Below, piece after piece: positions 30,534 to 39,138 of a stretch of DNA of 64,000 nucleotides. The notes below the pieces were generated by a model. It was given only the letters and a program-made list of their open reading frames with translations, was not told the origin of the DNA and did no database searches. The stretch covers positions 247,035 through 311,034 of the forward strand of contig NZ_BAAARN010000001.1 of assembly GCF_039532215.1 (NCBI RefSeq), given 5' to 3'. Source of the DNA: Pedococcus aerophilus (GTDB taxonomy: Bacteria > Actinomycetota > Actinomycetes > Actinomycetales > Dermatophilaceae). The position numbers were made by a program, and so were the translations under genes. How positions within the stretch are numbered: the first letter of the stretch is position 1; the number at the start of each line of letters is the position of its first letter.

Positions 30534-31649
30534 TCAGCCGGCAGCACCTTCCAGCAGCCGGGCGGCATACCGCCCGGCTGCTGCGCTGTAGAGGAAGGCG
30601 GCACGGTCCTCGTCCAGGCCGCGGCCCATCGTCGACAGCCGCACGGGGCTGCCGCGCAGCGCCGCGTCCAGCCCGTCCTCCTCGACCTGCTCGACGGTCA
30701 GCGTGCCGGTCGCCCCGGCGGCCAGCTCCTGGGCCTGTCGCAGGACCAGCTCGCCCAGCTCCCCGGTCGGGTGGGTGGCGACCAGGGCCGCCGGGACCAG
30801 GCAGATGCGTCCGTAGGCCGTGCGGCTGTGGTGGGAGATGCCGCGGTGCCGCTCGCGGGCATCGGCCTCCGAGACGCGCAGGGCCGCGACCCCACGACCG
30901 TGCAGGGTGGACGCGGCGTTGAGGGCCTCTCCGGCGGCGACACCGGTGTAGCCCCACGTCGTGCCGGTGCCGACGTTGCCCGGCCCCTGGATGACGACCG
31001 CGACGTCGGCACCCAGGACGTGCCGGGCGGCCAGCAGGCCGGAGTGCAGGGTGACGGCCTCGTGCTCACCGCCGTACGCCTGTCCCACCGTCACGGTGCC
31101 GTGCAACCAGCCCGCCTCGAGCAGGCCGGCGACCGCCCGCGAGAAGGCGATCGGCAGCGCCCCGCCGTCGGTCATGAGGTAGACCACGCGGGCGTCCGGG
31201 CGCTCGGCGAGCAGCCCGGCGAGGACGGCCGGAAGGGCGGAGTGGAGGTCGGCGACGACGACCGGCATCCCGAGCAGGTCGCCGGCGTCGGCCGCGCCCG
31301 AGGTCAGCGCCGCGTGGTGGGGGCTGTCCTGCTCGTCGACGGCCATGAACATCTGCTGCTGCGGCGTGTACCGCGCCTTGACGATGTGGCCCTGCCCCGA
31401 GGGCGGGTCGGCAGGCAGCCGCTCGGGGACGGCGACGACGAAGGCCAGCCCGCCGGTGCCCAGTCCGCGCAGCAGCGCCGACGCGTTGAGCAGGACCCGG
31501 TCCCCGACCTCGGGCTCGCCGACGAGGGCCGTGTAGGCCAGGGCGCGCACGACGTCACCGTCGCCGCCGGCCAGCTGCACCGCATACTCGACGGCGCCCG
31601 GCCACCGGCCGCGCACCTGCTGGACCGTGCCCTCGCGCCACTGCATCAC
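30534..31649 (-). CDS. DUF3866 family protein
   Basis: The 371-residue protein begins QWREGTVQQVRGRWPGAVEYAVQL, the usual opening of DUF3866, a family seen beside pafBC in many actinobacteria. It contains Gly-rich stretches (VIQGPGNVGTGTTWGYTGV) and no transmembrane helices. Function is unknown. The chosen GTG lies seven bases from a minus-strand TACTCT (31657-31662). ATG at 31646 is the next codon. The 3' end holds a strong hairpin within the coding sequence. Confidence 0.8.
   Translation of the reverse strand: MMQWREGTVQQVRGRWPGAVEYAVQLAGGDGDVVRALAYTALVGEPEVGDRVLLNASALLRGLGTGGLAFVVAVPERLPADPPSGQGHIVKARYTPQQQMFMAVDEQDSPHHAALTSGAADAGDLLGMPVVVADLHSALPAVLAGLLAERPDARVVYLMTDGGALPIAFSRAVAGLLEAGWLHGTVTVGQAYGGEHEAVTLHSGLLAARHVLGADVAVVIQGPGNVGTGTTWGYTGVAAGEALNAASTLHGRGVAALRVSEADARERHRGISHHSRTAYGRICLVPAALVATHPTGELGELVLRQAQELAAGATGTLTVEQVEEDGLDAALRGSPVRLSTMGRGLDEDRAAFLYSAAAGRYAARLLEGAAG
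30552..30583. terminator. Perfect 14-bp hairpin inside the DUF3866 3' end
   Basis: CAGCAGCCGGGCGG and its complement pair perfectly around the loop CATA. The element is 61 bp past the FKBP stop and inside the last codons of the convergent DUF3866 gene, so it may terminate the FKBP transcript while being coding sequence on the other strand. Confidence 0.55.
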
Positions 31650-31656
31650 GACACGC

Positions 31657-31701
31657 AGAGTAGTCACGGACGCCGCCCACCACTCCGGTAGCGTCGTGCG
31701 G
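31657..31701. promoter_or_regulatory. Divergent leaderless promoters, DUF3866 and pafB
   Basis: Within 45 bp there is a minus-strand TACTCT (31657-31662), seven bases before the DUF3866 GTG, and a plus-strand TAGCGT (31689-31694), seven bases before the pafB GTG. The -35 zones must overlap, so the two promoters may compete or share control. Confidence 0.6.
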
Positions 31702-32751
31702 GTGAGTTCACCCACCGGCCCGGCGGCCAAGACCGAGCGCCTGCTCAACCTCGTGCTCTGCCTGCTCTACACCCGTCGGCCGCTGCCGAAGTCCAAGATC
31801 CGCGACATCGTGCCGCAGTACGGCGACGCCGCCAGCGACGAGGCCTTCGACCGGATGTTCGAGCGCGACAAGGACGAGCTGCGCGAGCTCGGCATCCCGC
31901 TCGTCACCGCCGAGATCGGCGGCGTGTGGGACGACGAGGTGGGCTACCGCATCGACCAGCGCGAGTACGCCCTGCCGGACATCGAGTTCGAGCCCGACGA
32001 GCTCGCCGTCCTCGGCCTCGCCAGCCGCACGTGGGCGCACGCCTCGCTCGCCGGACCGGCCGCCCAGGCGCTGCGCAAGCTCAAGGCCGCCGGCATCGAG
32101 CGCGACGGCGACTCCCTCATCGGGATCGAGCCGCGGCTCGGCACGAGCGAGCCGGCCTTCGAGCCGGTGAAGAACGCCGTCGTCGGCCAGCAGACGATCT
32201 CCTTCGGCTACCGCACCGGCGGCCAGGGCGAGGTCAACACCCGCACCGTGCAGCCGTGGGGCCTCGCCTCGTGGCACGGGCGCTGGTACCTCACCGGCTT
32301 CGACCTCGACCGCGAGGCACCGCGCGTCTTCCGCCTCTCGCGCATCGACGGAGCCGTGTCCGTCGTCCGCAGGGCCGAGCCCTACGTCGTGCCGGCCGAC
32401 CACCGGGCGCAGGAGATGATCCGCACCACCGTGGGCGAGCAGGCGCCCCGCAGCGCGGTCCTGCGCGTCCGCGACGGGCGCGGCCAGTCGCTGCGCCGTC
32501 GGGGGACGCCCACCACCGACCTCGGGACCGAGACAGCGCTCGCCGAGGCCACCTCCGAGGCCGCCCCTGCTGACCGGGGGGAGTGGACCACCCTCGCCGT
32601 CCCCTTCACCGATCCCTACGCCTTCGCCGACGAGGTGAGCGGGTACGGCGCGGACGTCGTGGTCGACGCCCCCACCGAGGTGCGCGACCTCGTCGTCGAA
32701 CGGCTGAAGGGTGCGGTCGCCGCCCACGCCGCCACGGGAGGCACCGCATGA
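31702..32751 (+). CDS. pafB: PafB, WYL-domain transcriptional regulator
   Basis: PafB pairs with PafC as a transcriptional activator of the RecA/LexA-independent DNA-damage response, known from mycobacteria. The 349-residue protein has an N-terminal winged helix (about 5-75) and a WYL domain with RWYLTGF in the middle (about 165-260), which senses a nucleic-acid ligand. The GTG start was chosen because it is seven bases from TAGCGT and gives the normal family N-terminus (KTERLLNLVLCLL). Its stop overlaps the pafC ATG. Confidence 0.95.
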   Translation: MSSPTGPAAKTERLLNLVLCLLYTRRPLPKSKIRDIVPQYGDAASDEAFDRMFERDKDELRELGIPLVTAEIGGVWDDEVGYRIDQREYALPDIEFEPDELAVLGLASRTWAHASLAGPAAQALRKLKAAGIERDGDSLIGIEPRLGTSEPAFEPVKNAVVGQQTISFGYRTGGQGEVNTRTVQPWGLASWHGRWYLTGFDLDREAPRVFRLSRIDGAVSVVRRAEPYVVPADHRAQEMIRTTVGEQAPRSAVLRVRDGRGQSLRRRGTPTTDLGTETALAEATSEAAPADRGEWTTLAVPFTDPYAFADEVSGYGADVVVDAPTEVRDLVVERLKGAVAAHAATGGTA

Positions 32752-33737
32752 GCGCGCCCGAGACCGCGACCGCCCGCCTGACCCGGCTGCTGACCATGGT
32801 GCCCTGGCTGGTGAACCGCCAGGGCATCGACACCGAACAGGCAGCCGCCGAGCTCGGGATCACCGTCGAGCAGCTCGACGCCGACCTGCGCCTGCTCTAC
32901 CTGTGCGGGTACGGCCAGATGCCCGACGAGCTCATCGACGCGCAGTGGGAGAACGGCCGGGTCTTCGTGACGAACGCCGACACCATCGCCCGCCCGCTGC
33001 GCCTCGGTCGCGACGAGGCACTCACCCTCATGGTGGGCCTGCGCGCCCTCGCCTCGGTCCCGGGACTGGGGGAGCGCGACGCCATCGAGCGGGCCATGGC
33101 CAAGCTCGAGGAGGCGACCGGCGCCAGCGCCGAGGCGGCCTCGCGGGTCGAGGTCGCCATCAGCGAGGGGGTCGAGGCAGACCTGCTCGCCGACGCCCGC
33201 CGAGCGGTCGAGGGCCACCGCCGGATCCACCTGCACTACCTCGTGCCGAGCCGCGACGAGTCCACCGAGCGCGACGTCGACCCCATGCGCGTGGTCAACC
33301 TCGACGCCCGGTGGTACCTCGAGGGCTGGTGCCACCGCGCCCAGGACACCCGGCTCTTCCGGATGGACCGCATCGAGTCCCTCGAGGTCCTCGACGTCGA
33401 CGGGACGCCCCCGGAGCAGGCCCAGCTGCGCGACCTCGACGCCGGCACCTTCACCCCGCGACCCGACGACACCCTCGTCACGCTGCACCTCGCGCGGGGC
33501 GCCGCGTGGGTCGCCGACTACTACCCCGTCGAGACGGTCGAGCCGGGACCGGAGGGGTCCCTCACGGTCACGCTGCGCACTGCCGACACCCTGTGGCTGC
33601 GTCGCCTGGTGCTGCGCCTCGGTGGGCACGCCACCGTGGTGGCACCGGCCGAGCTCGCGCAGGCGGTGACCAGCGGGGCCACCGCTGCCCTCGCGGCATA
33701 CGGCATCGAAGCCGCCGCTCCCGGGACGGACGGGTAG
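32748..33737 (+). CDS. pafC: PafC, WYL-domain transcriptional regulator
   Basis: PafC is the partner of PafB. The 329-residue protein again has a winged helix (TARLTRLLTMVPWLV start) and a WYL domain (ARWYLEGWCH). The ATG overlaps the pafB TGA (ATGA), so the heterodimer subunits are co-translated. The TAG stop at 33735-33737 is also the first half of the -10 hexamer of the next gene. Confidence 0.95.
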   Translation: MSAPETATARLTRLLTMVPWLVNRQGIDTEQAAAELGITVEQLDADLRLLYLCGYGQMPDELIDAQWENGRVFVTNADTIARPLRLGRDEALTLMVGLRALASVPGLGERDAIERAMAKLEEATGASAEAASRVEVAISEGVEADLLADARRAVEGHRRIHLHYLVPSRDESTERDVDPMRVVNLDARWYLEGWCHRAQDTRLFRMDRIESLEVLDVDGTPPEQAQLRDLDAGTFTPRPDDTLVTLHLARGAAWVADYYPVETVEPGPEGSLTVTLRTADTLWLRRLVLRLGGHATVVAPAELAQAVTSGATAALAAYGIEAAAPGTDG

Positions 33738-33747
33738 GGTCGGACGC

Positions 33748-34062
33748 ATGTGGTGGTGGGTTCTGATCTGGGTGCTGCTGGTGCTGATCGCGCTGGCGTA
33801 CCTCGCGACCCGTGTGTGGGGCGTGTGGGGGCAGGTCAAGGAGCTCAACGCCGAGATCGGCCGGGCGTCCGAGACGGTGTCGGCGCTGCAGGCCCAGACC
33901 GACCGCCTCGGGGACCCCGCTCCTGCGCCGCAGGCCGCCATCTTCGGCGACCCACGTCAGCTGCGCAGGGAACGCGAGGTCACCCGCGCCTCGTTGAAGC
34001 AGCAGCGGCGCGCCCGTCAGGCAACTCGCCGTCCCGCGTGGGCCCGGCATCTAGACTCCTAG
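33748..34062 (+). CDS. Small single-helix membrane protein with coiled coil
   Basis: The 104-residue protein starts with one strong membrane helix ([19 protein letters not shown]), followed by a short coiled coil ([24 protein letters not shown]) and a very basic tail ([22 protein letters not shown]). Similar small proteins stand between pafC and tatA in related actinobacteria, but no function is known. It is not TatB: the Gly-Pro hinge is missing. TAGGGT (33735-33740) ends seven bases before the ATG. Confidence 0.75.
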   Translation: MWWWVLIWVLLVLIALAYLATRVWGVWGQVKELNAEIGRASETVSALQAQTDRLGDPAPAPQAAIFGDPRQLRREREVTRASLKQQRRARQATRRPAWARHLDS

Positions 34063-34093
34063 CACGACCTCAGCGTTCGAAAGGCAGTTCCTC

Positions 34094-34408
34094 ATGCTTC
34101 GCAACATCGGTGCACCCGAGATCATCATCATCGCGGTGCTGCTCATCCTCATCCTGGGGTGGAAGCGCCTTCCCGACGCCGCCCGCAGCCTCGGCCGCTC
34201 GATGCGTGTCTTCAAGTCCGAGGTCAACGAGATGAAGAACGACGGCAAGAGCTCCGCGAGCAGCGAGACCGTCCCCGGCGAGACCGTGCGCGACACCAAC
34301 GCGCCCGGTGCAGCCGGCACCACCTCGGGGACCACCCCCGGCACGACCGGCACGTCGGCCATCCGCGAGGACAACAGCCCGCGCACCGACAACTCCACCG
34401 GTCTCTGA
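34094..34408 (+). CDS. tatA: Twin-arginine translocase subunit TatA
   Basis: TatA forms the protein-conducting part of the Tat pathway, which exports folded proteins. The helix [35 protein letters not shown] is typical of TatA, followed by an acidic, Thr/Gly-rich tail. The 104-residue length is normal. The ATG has an AAAGG ribosome site, and a TAGACT hexamer (34052-34057) inside the end of the previous gene is the likely -10 element. tatC follows after 47 bp. Confidence 0.95.
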   Translation: MLRNIGAPEIIIIAVLLILILGWKRLPDAARSLGRSMRVFKSEVNEMKNDGKSSASSETVPGETVRDTNAPGAAGTTSGTTPGTTGTSAIREDNSPRTDNSTGL

Positions 34409-34455
34409 GCGCCTAGCCCCTACTCGCAGAACGACCCGAGCTCCTGAAACCGAAG

Positions 34456-35271
34456 ATGGCGTTCCGGCGCGTCCGCAACCCCGACGGGCGGATGACGCTG
34501 GGCGACCACCTGCGCGAGCTGCGGCGCCGGCTGCTCATCGCCGCCATCGCCCTGGTCATCGGGGCCATCGGCGGCTGGTACCTCTACGACCCGGTGTACG
34601 AGCACCTCACCCGTCCGCTCGTCGAGATCGCCACCGAACGCGGTGACGGCAACTCGATCGCGCTCAACTTCGCCGGGCTGACGGCCGCGTTCTCCCAGCG
34701 GGTGAGCATCGCCATCTTCGTCGGCGTCATCGTCTCGAGCCCGGTGTGGCTGTTCCAGCTGTGGGCCTTCGTCGTCCCCGGGCTGACCAAGAAGGAACGC
34801 AACATCTCGCTGGCGTTCATCGCGGCGACGGTGCCGCTGTTCCTCGGCGGGTGCTGGTTCGCCTACCAGACGCTGCCCAAGGCGGTGCAGCTGCTCATCA
34901 GCTTCACCCCGGACGGCGCGGTCAACTACCCCGAGGCGGCGCTCTACTTCAGCTTCGTCACGCGGTTCATCCTCGTCTTCGGCGGCGCGTTCCTCATGCC
35001 CGTCTTCCTCGTCGCGCTCAACGTCGTGCGCGTGCTGCCCGCCTCCGTGATGCGCCGGACGTGGCGCCCTGCGTTCGTCGTGATCTTCGTGTTCGCCGCC
35101 ATCGCGACGCCGACGCCCGACCCGTTCACGATGTTCCTGCTCGCGATCCCGCTGTGCGTGCTCTACCTCGCCGCCCTCGGTGTCTCGACCCTGCTCGACC
35201 GGCGCCGCGCGAAGGACCGCCCGGAGTGGGCCGAGCAGGAGCTCTCCGACGACGAGGCGTCCACGCTCTAG
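34456..35271 (+). CDS. tatC: Twin-arginine translocase subunit TatC
   Basis: TatC binds the twin-arginine signal peptide. The 271-residue protein begins with the family segment MTLGDHLRELRRRLL and has six membrane helices. SPVWLFQLWAFVVPGLTKKER is the conserved first cytoplasmic-loop region, and the end is acidic (SDDEASTL). No tatB is seen nearby; actinobacterial tatB is usually elsewhere. Confidence 0.96.
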   Translation: MAFRRVRNPDGRMTLGDHLRELRRRLLIAAIALVIGAIGGWYLYDPVYEHLTRPLVEIATERGDGNSIALNFAGLTAAFSQRVSIAIFVGVIVSSPVWLFQLWAFVVPGLTKKERNISLAFIAATVPLFLGGCWFAYQTLPKAVQLLISFTPDGAVNYPEAALYFSFVTRFILVFGGAFLMPVFLVALNVVRVLPASVMRRTWRPAFVVIFVFAAIATPTPDPFTMFLLAIPLCVLYLAALGVSTLLDRRRAKDRPEWAEQELSDDEASTL

Positions 35272-35296
35272 CCCTCCACGGCGGTAGCCTCCGCGC

Positions 35297-36208
35297 GTGA
35301 GCAAGCGCATCGGCCTCGTCGTGAACCCCACCTCGGGCAAGAACCGCGGCATGAGCCTGGGCCTGGAGGTGGCGCACCGGCTGCGCGCCGCCGGCCACGA
35401 GGTCCTCGACCTCTCCGACGAGTCGTATGCCGCCGCGCGGGACCGTGCGCTCGGCGCCATCGCGCAGGGGATCGACGTCCTGGCCGTCGTCGGTGGCGAC
35501 GGGATGGCGCACCTCGGCATCGACCTCGTGGCGGGTACGACCGTCCCCCTGGCGCTCATCGCCGCGGGGACGGGCAACGACATCGCCCGCGGCCTGGGCC
35601 TGCCCGTCCACGACCCGGTGCACGCGGCGGACCTCGTCACGACGGGGGTGCCGCGGACCATCGACGCCGTCCGCCACGTCGACGCGCACGGCCAGCCGCG
35701 CTGGTTCGGGGGAGTGCTGGGGGCCGGGTTCGACTCGCTCGTCAACGAGCGCGCCAACACCTGGCCCTGGCCCAGGGGCCAGATGCGCTACAACCTGGCG
35801 ATCCTGCGCGAGCTGCCCCTGTTCAGGGCGATCCCGTACGCCGTGACCGTCGACGGGGTCCGCCACGAGACCCGGGCGATGCTCGTCGCCGTCGGCAACG
35901 GCCCGAGCTACGGCGGCGGGATGCAGGTCCTGCCCGACGCCCGGATGGACGACGGCCTGCTCGACGTCCTGGTGCTGCACGAGATCAGCACGCCCGAGTT
36001 CCTCAAGGTGTTCCCGAAGGTCTTCAAGGGCGCCCACACCAGCCACCCGGCGGTCGAGGTCCTCCGGGGCCGCGAGGTGACCCTGGAGGCGGCCGGGATC
36101 GTGGCCTACGCGGACGGCGAACGCTTCGCCCCGCTGCCCCTGACGGTCGAGGTGGTGCCCGGCGCGGTCACCGTGCTGGCACCCTCCCCGCGCCGGCCCG
36201 GCCGCTGA
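35297..36208 (+). CDS. Diacylglycerol kinase-family lipid kinase
   Basis: This 303-residue soluble kinase of the DagK/YegS type has the nucleotide site VVGGDGM and GTGNDIARGLGLP. It phosphorylates a lipid such as diacylglycerol, feeding phosphatidic acid back to phospholipid synthesis. The second domain carries PSYGGGMQVLPDARMDDGLLDV. The GTG start is six bases after TAGCCT (35285-35290). Confidence 0.9.
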   Translation: MSKRIGLVVNPTSGKNRGMSLGLEVAHRLRAAGHEVLDLSDESYAAARDRALGAIAQGIDVLAVVGGDGMAHLGIDLVAGTTVPLALIAAGTGNDIARGLGLPVHDPVHAADLVTTGVPRTIDAVRHVDAHGQPRWFGGVLGAGFDSLVNERANTWPWPRGQMRYNLAILRELPLFRAIPYAVTVDGVRHETRAMLVAVGNGPSYGGGMQVLPDARMDDGLLDVLVLHEISTPEFLKVFPKVFKGAHTSHPAVEVLRGREVTLEAAGIVAYADGERFAPLPLTVEVVPGAVTVLAPSPRRPGR

Positions 36209-36223
36209 CGTAGCCTCGGCACC

Positions 36224-39070
36224 ATGTCGACCCCTGCCGAGCGGTTCGCTGCCTCCGCCGCGCGATCGCCCGCCCGCAACCCCCAGCTCGAGGCCTTCAC
36301 GGCGTCGCTGGAGTTCCCGCTCGACGACTTCCAGGAGCAGGCCTGCCGTGCCGTGGAGGCCGGCAAGGGCGTCCTCGTCGCCGCGCCGACGGGGGCGGGC
36401 AAGACGATCGTCGGCGAGTTCGCGGTCCACCTGGCCCTGGCCACCGGCCGCAAGGCGTTCTACACGACGCCCATCAAGGCCCTGTCCAACCAGAAGTACG
36501 CCGACCTCGTCCGTCGCCACGGCGCCGCCAACGTCGGCCTGCTCACCGGCGACTCCTCGATCAACGGCGAGGCGCCCGTCGTCGTCATGACGACCGAGGT
36601 GCTGCGCAACATGATGTACGCCGGGTCGACCACCCTGCGCGGGCTCGGGTTCGTCGTCATGGACGAGGTGCACTACCTCGCCGACCGCTTCCGCGGCGCC
36701 GTCTGGGAAGAGGTCATCATCCACCTCGCCGAGGACGTCCAGGTGGTGTCCCTCTCCGCGACGGTGAGCAACGCCGAGGAGTTCGGGGCCTGGCTCGCCA
36801 CGGTCCGCGGCAACCACGAGGTCATCGTCTCCGAGCACCGCCCGGTCCCGCTGTGGCAGCACGTCATGGTCGGCCAGGGCGTCTACGACCTGTTCGTCGA
36901 CGAGCTGGCCGCCCCGACCACCGGCGCCGACGCCACGCGGGTGAATCCCGAGCTGCTCCAGGCCATCCGCACGACCGAGCAGCGTGGCCGCTGGGACGAC
37001 TCGGGCCACCGCGGCGGCGGTCGTGGTGGTCGGCTCCCGCACCGGGGGCGCGGCGCCCCCCGCGGTCCCGGGGGTGGTCCCGGAGGACGAGGTATGGCGC
37101 GAGGCGGCGCCGGTGGCGGGCCCGCCGGTGGTGGGCGGCCCGGCGGGGGAGCGACCCGTTCGGAGGTCGTCGCCAGGCTCGACCGCGAGGGGCTCCTGCC
37201 GGCGATCACCTTCATCTTCAGCCGGGTCGGCTGCGAGGGTGCGGTCCAGCAGCTCCTGCGCGATGGCGTCCACCTCATCCCCGAGGCCGAGGGCGACCGC
37301 ATCCGCCGCACGGTCGAGGAGCGGATCCAGGGCCTTGCCGAGGAGGATCTCGGGGTGCTGGGCTACTGGGACTTCGTCGAGGGCCTGTCCCGGGGCTTCG
37401 CCGCCCACCACGCCGGCATGCTGCCGACCTTCCGGGAGATCGTCGAGGAGCTGTTCACCGCCGGCCGGATCCGCGCGGTGTTCGCCACCGAGACCCTGGC
37501 CCTGGGCATCAACATGCCGGCCCGCACCGTCGTGCTCGAGAAGCTCGTGAAGTTCAACGGCGAGACGCACGCCGACATCACCCCGGCCGAGTACACCCAG
37601 CTGACCGGCCGCGCCGGTCGGCGCGGCATCGACATCGAGGGCCACGCCCTCGTCCTGTGGAACCGCGGCCTGGACCCGCTGTCCGTCGCGGGCCTGGCGT
37701 CGACACGCACCTACCCGCTGCGCTCGAGCTTCCGGCCGACCTACAACATGGCGGTCAACCTCGTCGCCCAGGTCGGTCGCGAGACGGCCCGCGAGATCCT
37801 CGAGACCTCCTTCGCGCAGTTCCAGGCCGACCGGGCCGTCGTCGGGATCGCGCGCGCCGTGCGGCGCAACGAGGAGGGCCTGGAGGGCTACTCCGAGGGG
37901 ATGGCCTGCCACCTCGGCGACTTCAGCGAGTACGCCGCCATCCGCCACGAGATCGCCCGGCTCGAGAAGGACGGCGCCAAGGCGCGTTCGGCGAGCAGGC
38001 GCGCCGAGGCTGCGGTCTCGCTCGAGGCCCTGCGCATCGGCGACGTCATCAAGGTGCCGTCGGGGCGCAACGCCGGCTACGCGGTCGTCGTCCAGCCCTC
38101 GAAGTCCTACCGCGGCGAGGCGCCGGCACCGACCGTGGTCACCGAGGACAAGCAGCTGCGCAAGCTCACCACCGTCGACGTGCCCGAGCCGGTGGAGGCG
38201 ATCGCCCACGTCAAGGTGCCGCCGCACTTCAACGCCAAGAGCCCCAAGGCACGGCGCGACCTGGCCACGTCGCTGCGCATCGCCGTCCCGCACGACCCGC
38301 CGCCGAAGCGGCGCGCGGAGTCGCAGCCGGGCGAGGACGAGAAGGTCGCCGAGCTGCGCCGCCAGCTCAAGGCGCACCCGTGCCACCAGTGTCCCGACCG
38401 CGAGGACCACGCGCGCTGGGCCGAGCGGTGGTGGCGGCTCAAGCGGGAGACTGTGGGCCTGCAACGCAAGGTCGAGGGCCGCACCAACTCGGTGGCACGC
38501 ACCTTCGACCGGATCTGCGAGCTCCTCACCGAGATGGGCTACCTCGCGGAGGGCGGCACGGCCGTCACGCCCCAGGGCGAGAACCTGCGACGCCTCTACA
38601 CCGAGAAGGACCTGCTCGCCGCCGAGTGCCTGCGCCTCGGCGTCTGGAAGCGTCTCGACCCGGCAGGTCTGGCCGCCATCGTCTCGGTCCTCGTCCACGA
38701 GCCCCGTCGCGACGAGTCCGACCCGTCTCCGCGCATGCCCGGTGACGACGTCGCCGAGGCGGTCACCGAGATGAACCGGCTCTGGTCGGTGCTCGAGGAC
38801 CGTGAGCGCGACCTCGGTCTGCCCCTCACCGGCGACCCCGACGCCGGGATGGCCTGGATGATGCACCGCTGGGCCTCGGGCCAGAAGCTCGACTACGTCC
38901 TGCGCGGGCAGGACATGGCCGCGGGTGACTTCGTCCGCCGGTGCAAGCAGGTCGTCGACCTGCTGGGCCAGATCTCCGACGCCGCGCCGGAGCCGCAGCT
39001 GCGCGCCACCGCCCGCAAGGCGATCGACGCGGTGATGCGCGGTGTCGTGGCGGCGGACCGGCTCGACTGA
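36224..39070 (+). CDS. helY: Ski2/Mtr4-like DEVH-box helicase
   Basis: This 948-residue superfamily-2 helicase has APTGAGKT (about 54-61), TTPIKALSNQK, DEVH in VVMDEVHYLADRF, and motif VI QLTGRAGRRGID. The C-terminal half has the rRNA-processing-arch/DSHCT-like region of Mtr4 and Ski2. It is the HelY orthologue (Rv2092c). Unusual is a Gly/Arg-rich insert at about 261-313 between the two RecA lobes, with many RGG-like repeats, a type of segment that often binds RNA. TAGCCT (36211-36216) ends seven bases before the ATG. Confidence 0.93.
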   Translation: MSTPAERFAASAARSPARNPQLEAFTASLEFPLDDFQEQACRAVEAGKGVLVAAPTGAGKTIVGEFAVHLALATGRKAFYTTPIKALSNQKYADLVRRHGAANVGLLTGDSSINGEAPVVVMTTEVLRNMMYAGSTTLRGLGFVVMDEVHYLADRFRGAVWEEVIIHLAEDVQVVSLSATVSNAEEFGAWLATVRGNHEVIVSEHRPVPLWQHVMVGQGVYDLFVDELAAPTTGADATRVNPELLQAIRTTEQRGRWDDSGHRGGGRGGRLPHRGRGAPRGPGGGPGGRGMARGGAGGGPAGGGRPGGGATRSEVVARLDREGLLPAITFIFSRVGCEGAVQQLLRDGVHLIPEAEGDRIRRTVEERIQGLAEEDLGVLGYWDFVEGLSRGFAAHHAGMLPTFREIVEELFTAGRIRAVFATETLALGINMPARTVVLEKLVKFNGETHADITPAEYTQLTGRAGRRGIDIEGHALVLWNRGLDPLSVAGLASTRTYPLRSSFRPTYNMAVNLVAQVGRETAREILETSFAQFQADRAVVGIARAVRRNEEGLEGYSEGMACHLGDFSEYAAIRHEIARLEKDGAKARSASRRAEAAVSLEALRIGDVIKVPSGRNAGYAVVVQPSKSYRGEAPAPTVVTEDKQLRKLTTVDVPEPVEAIAHVKVPPHFNAKSPKARRDLATSLRIAVPHDPPPKRRAESQPGEDEKVAELRRQLKAHPCHQCPDREDHARWAERWWRLKRETVGLQRKVEGRTNSVARTFDRICELLTEMGYLAEGGTAVTPQGENLRRLYTEKDLLAAECLRLGVWKRLDPAGLAAIVSVLVHEPRRDESDPSPRMPGDDVAEAVTEMNRLWSVLEDRERDLGLPLTGDPDAGMAWMMHRWASGQKLDYVLRGQDMAAGDFVRRCKQVVDLLGQISDAAPEPQLRATARKAIDAVMRGVVAADRLD

Positions 39071-39138
39071 CGCACGCGCCATACCGCCGGGTGGGACCCG
39101 ACAGGGCACTCGCGGCGGGGCGGGGTGAGGATGGCGGG

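Noticed and set aside
33748..34062. tatB
   Set aside because: It has one N-terminal helix and a coiled coil but lacks the conserved Gly-Pro hinge and Glu of TatB.
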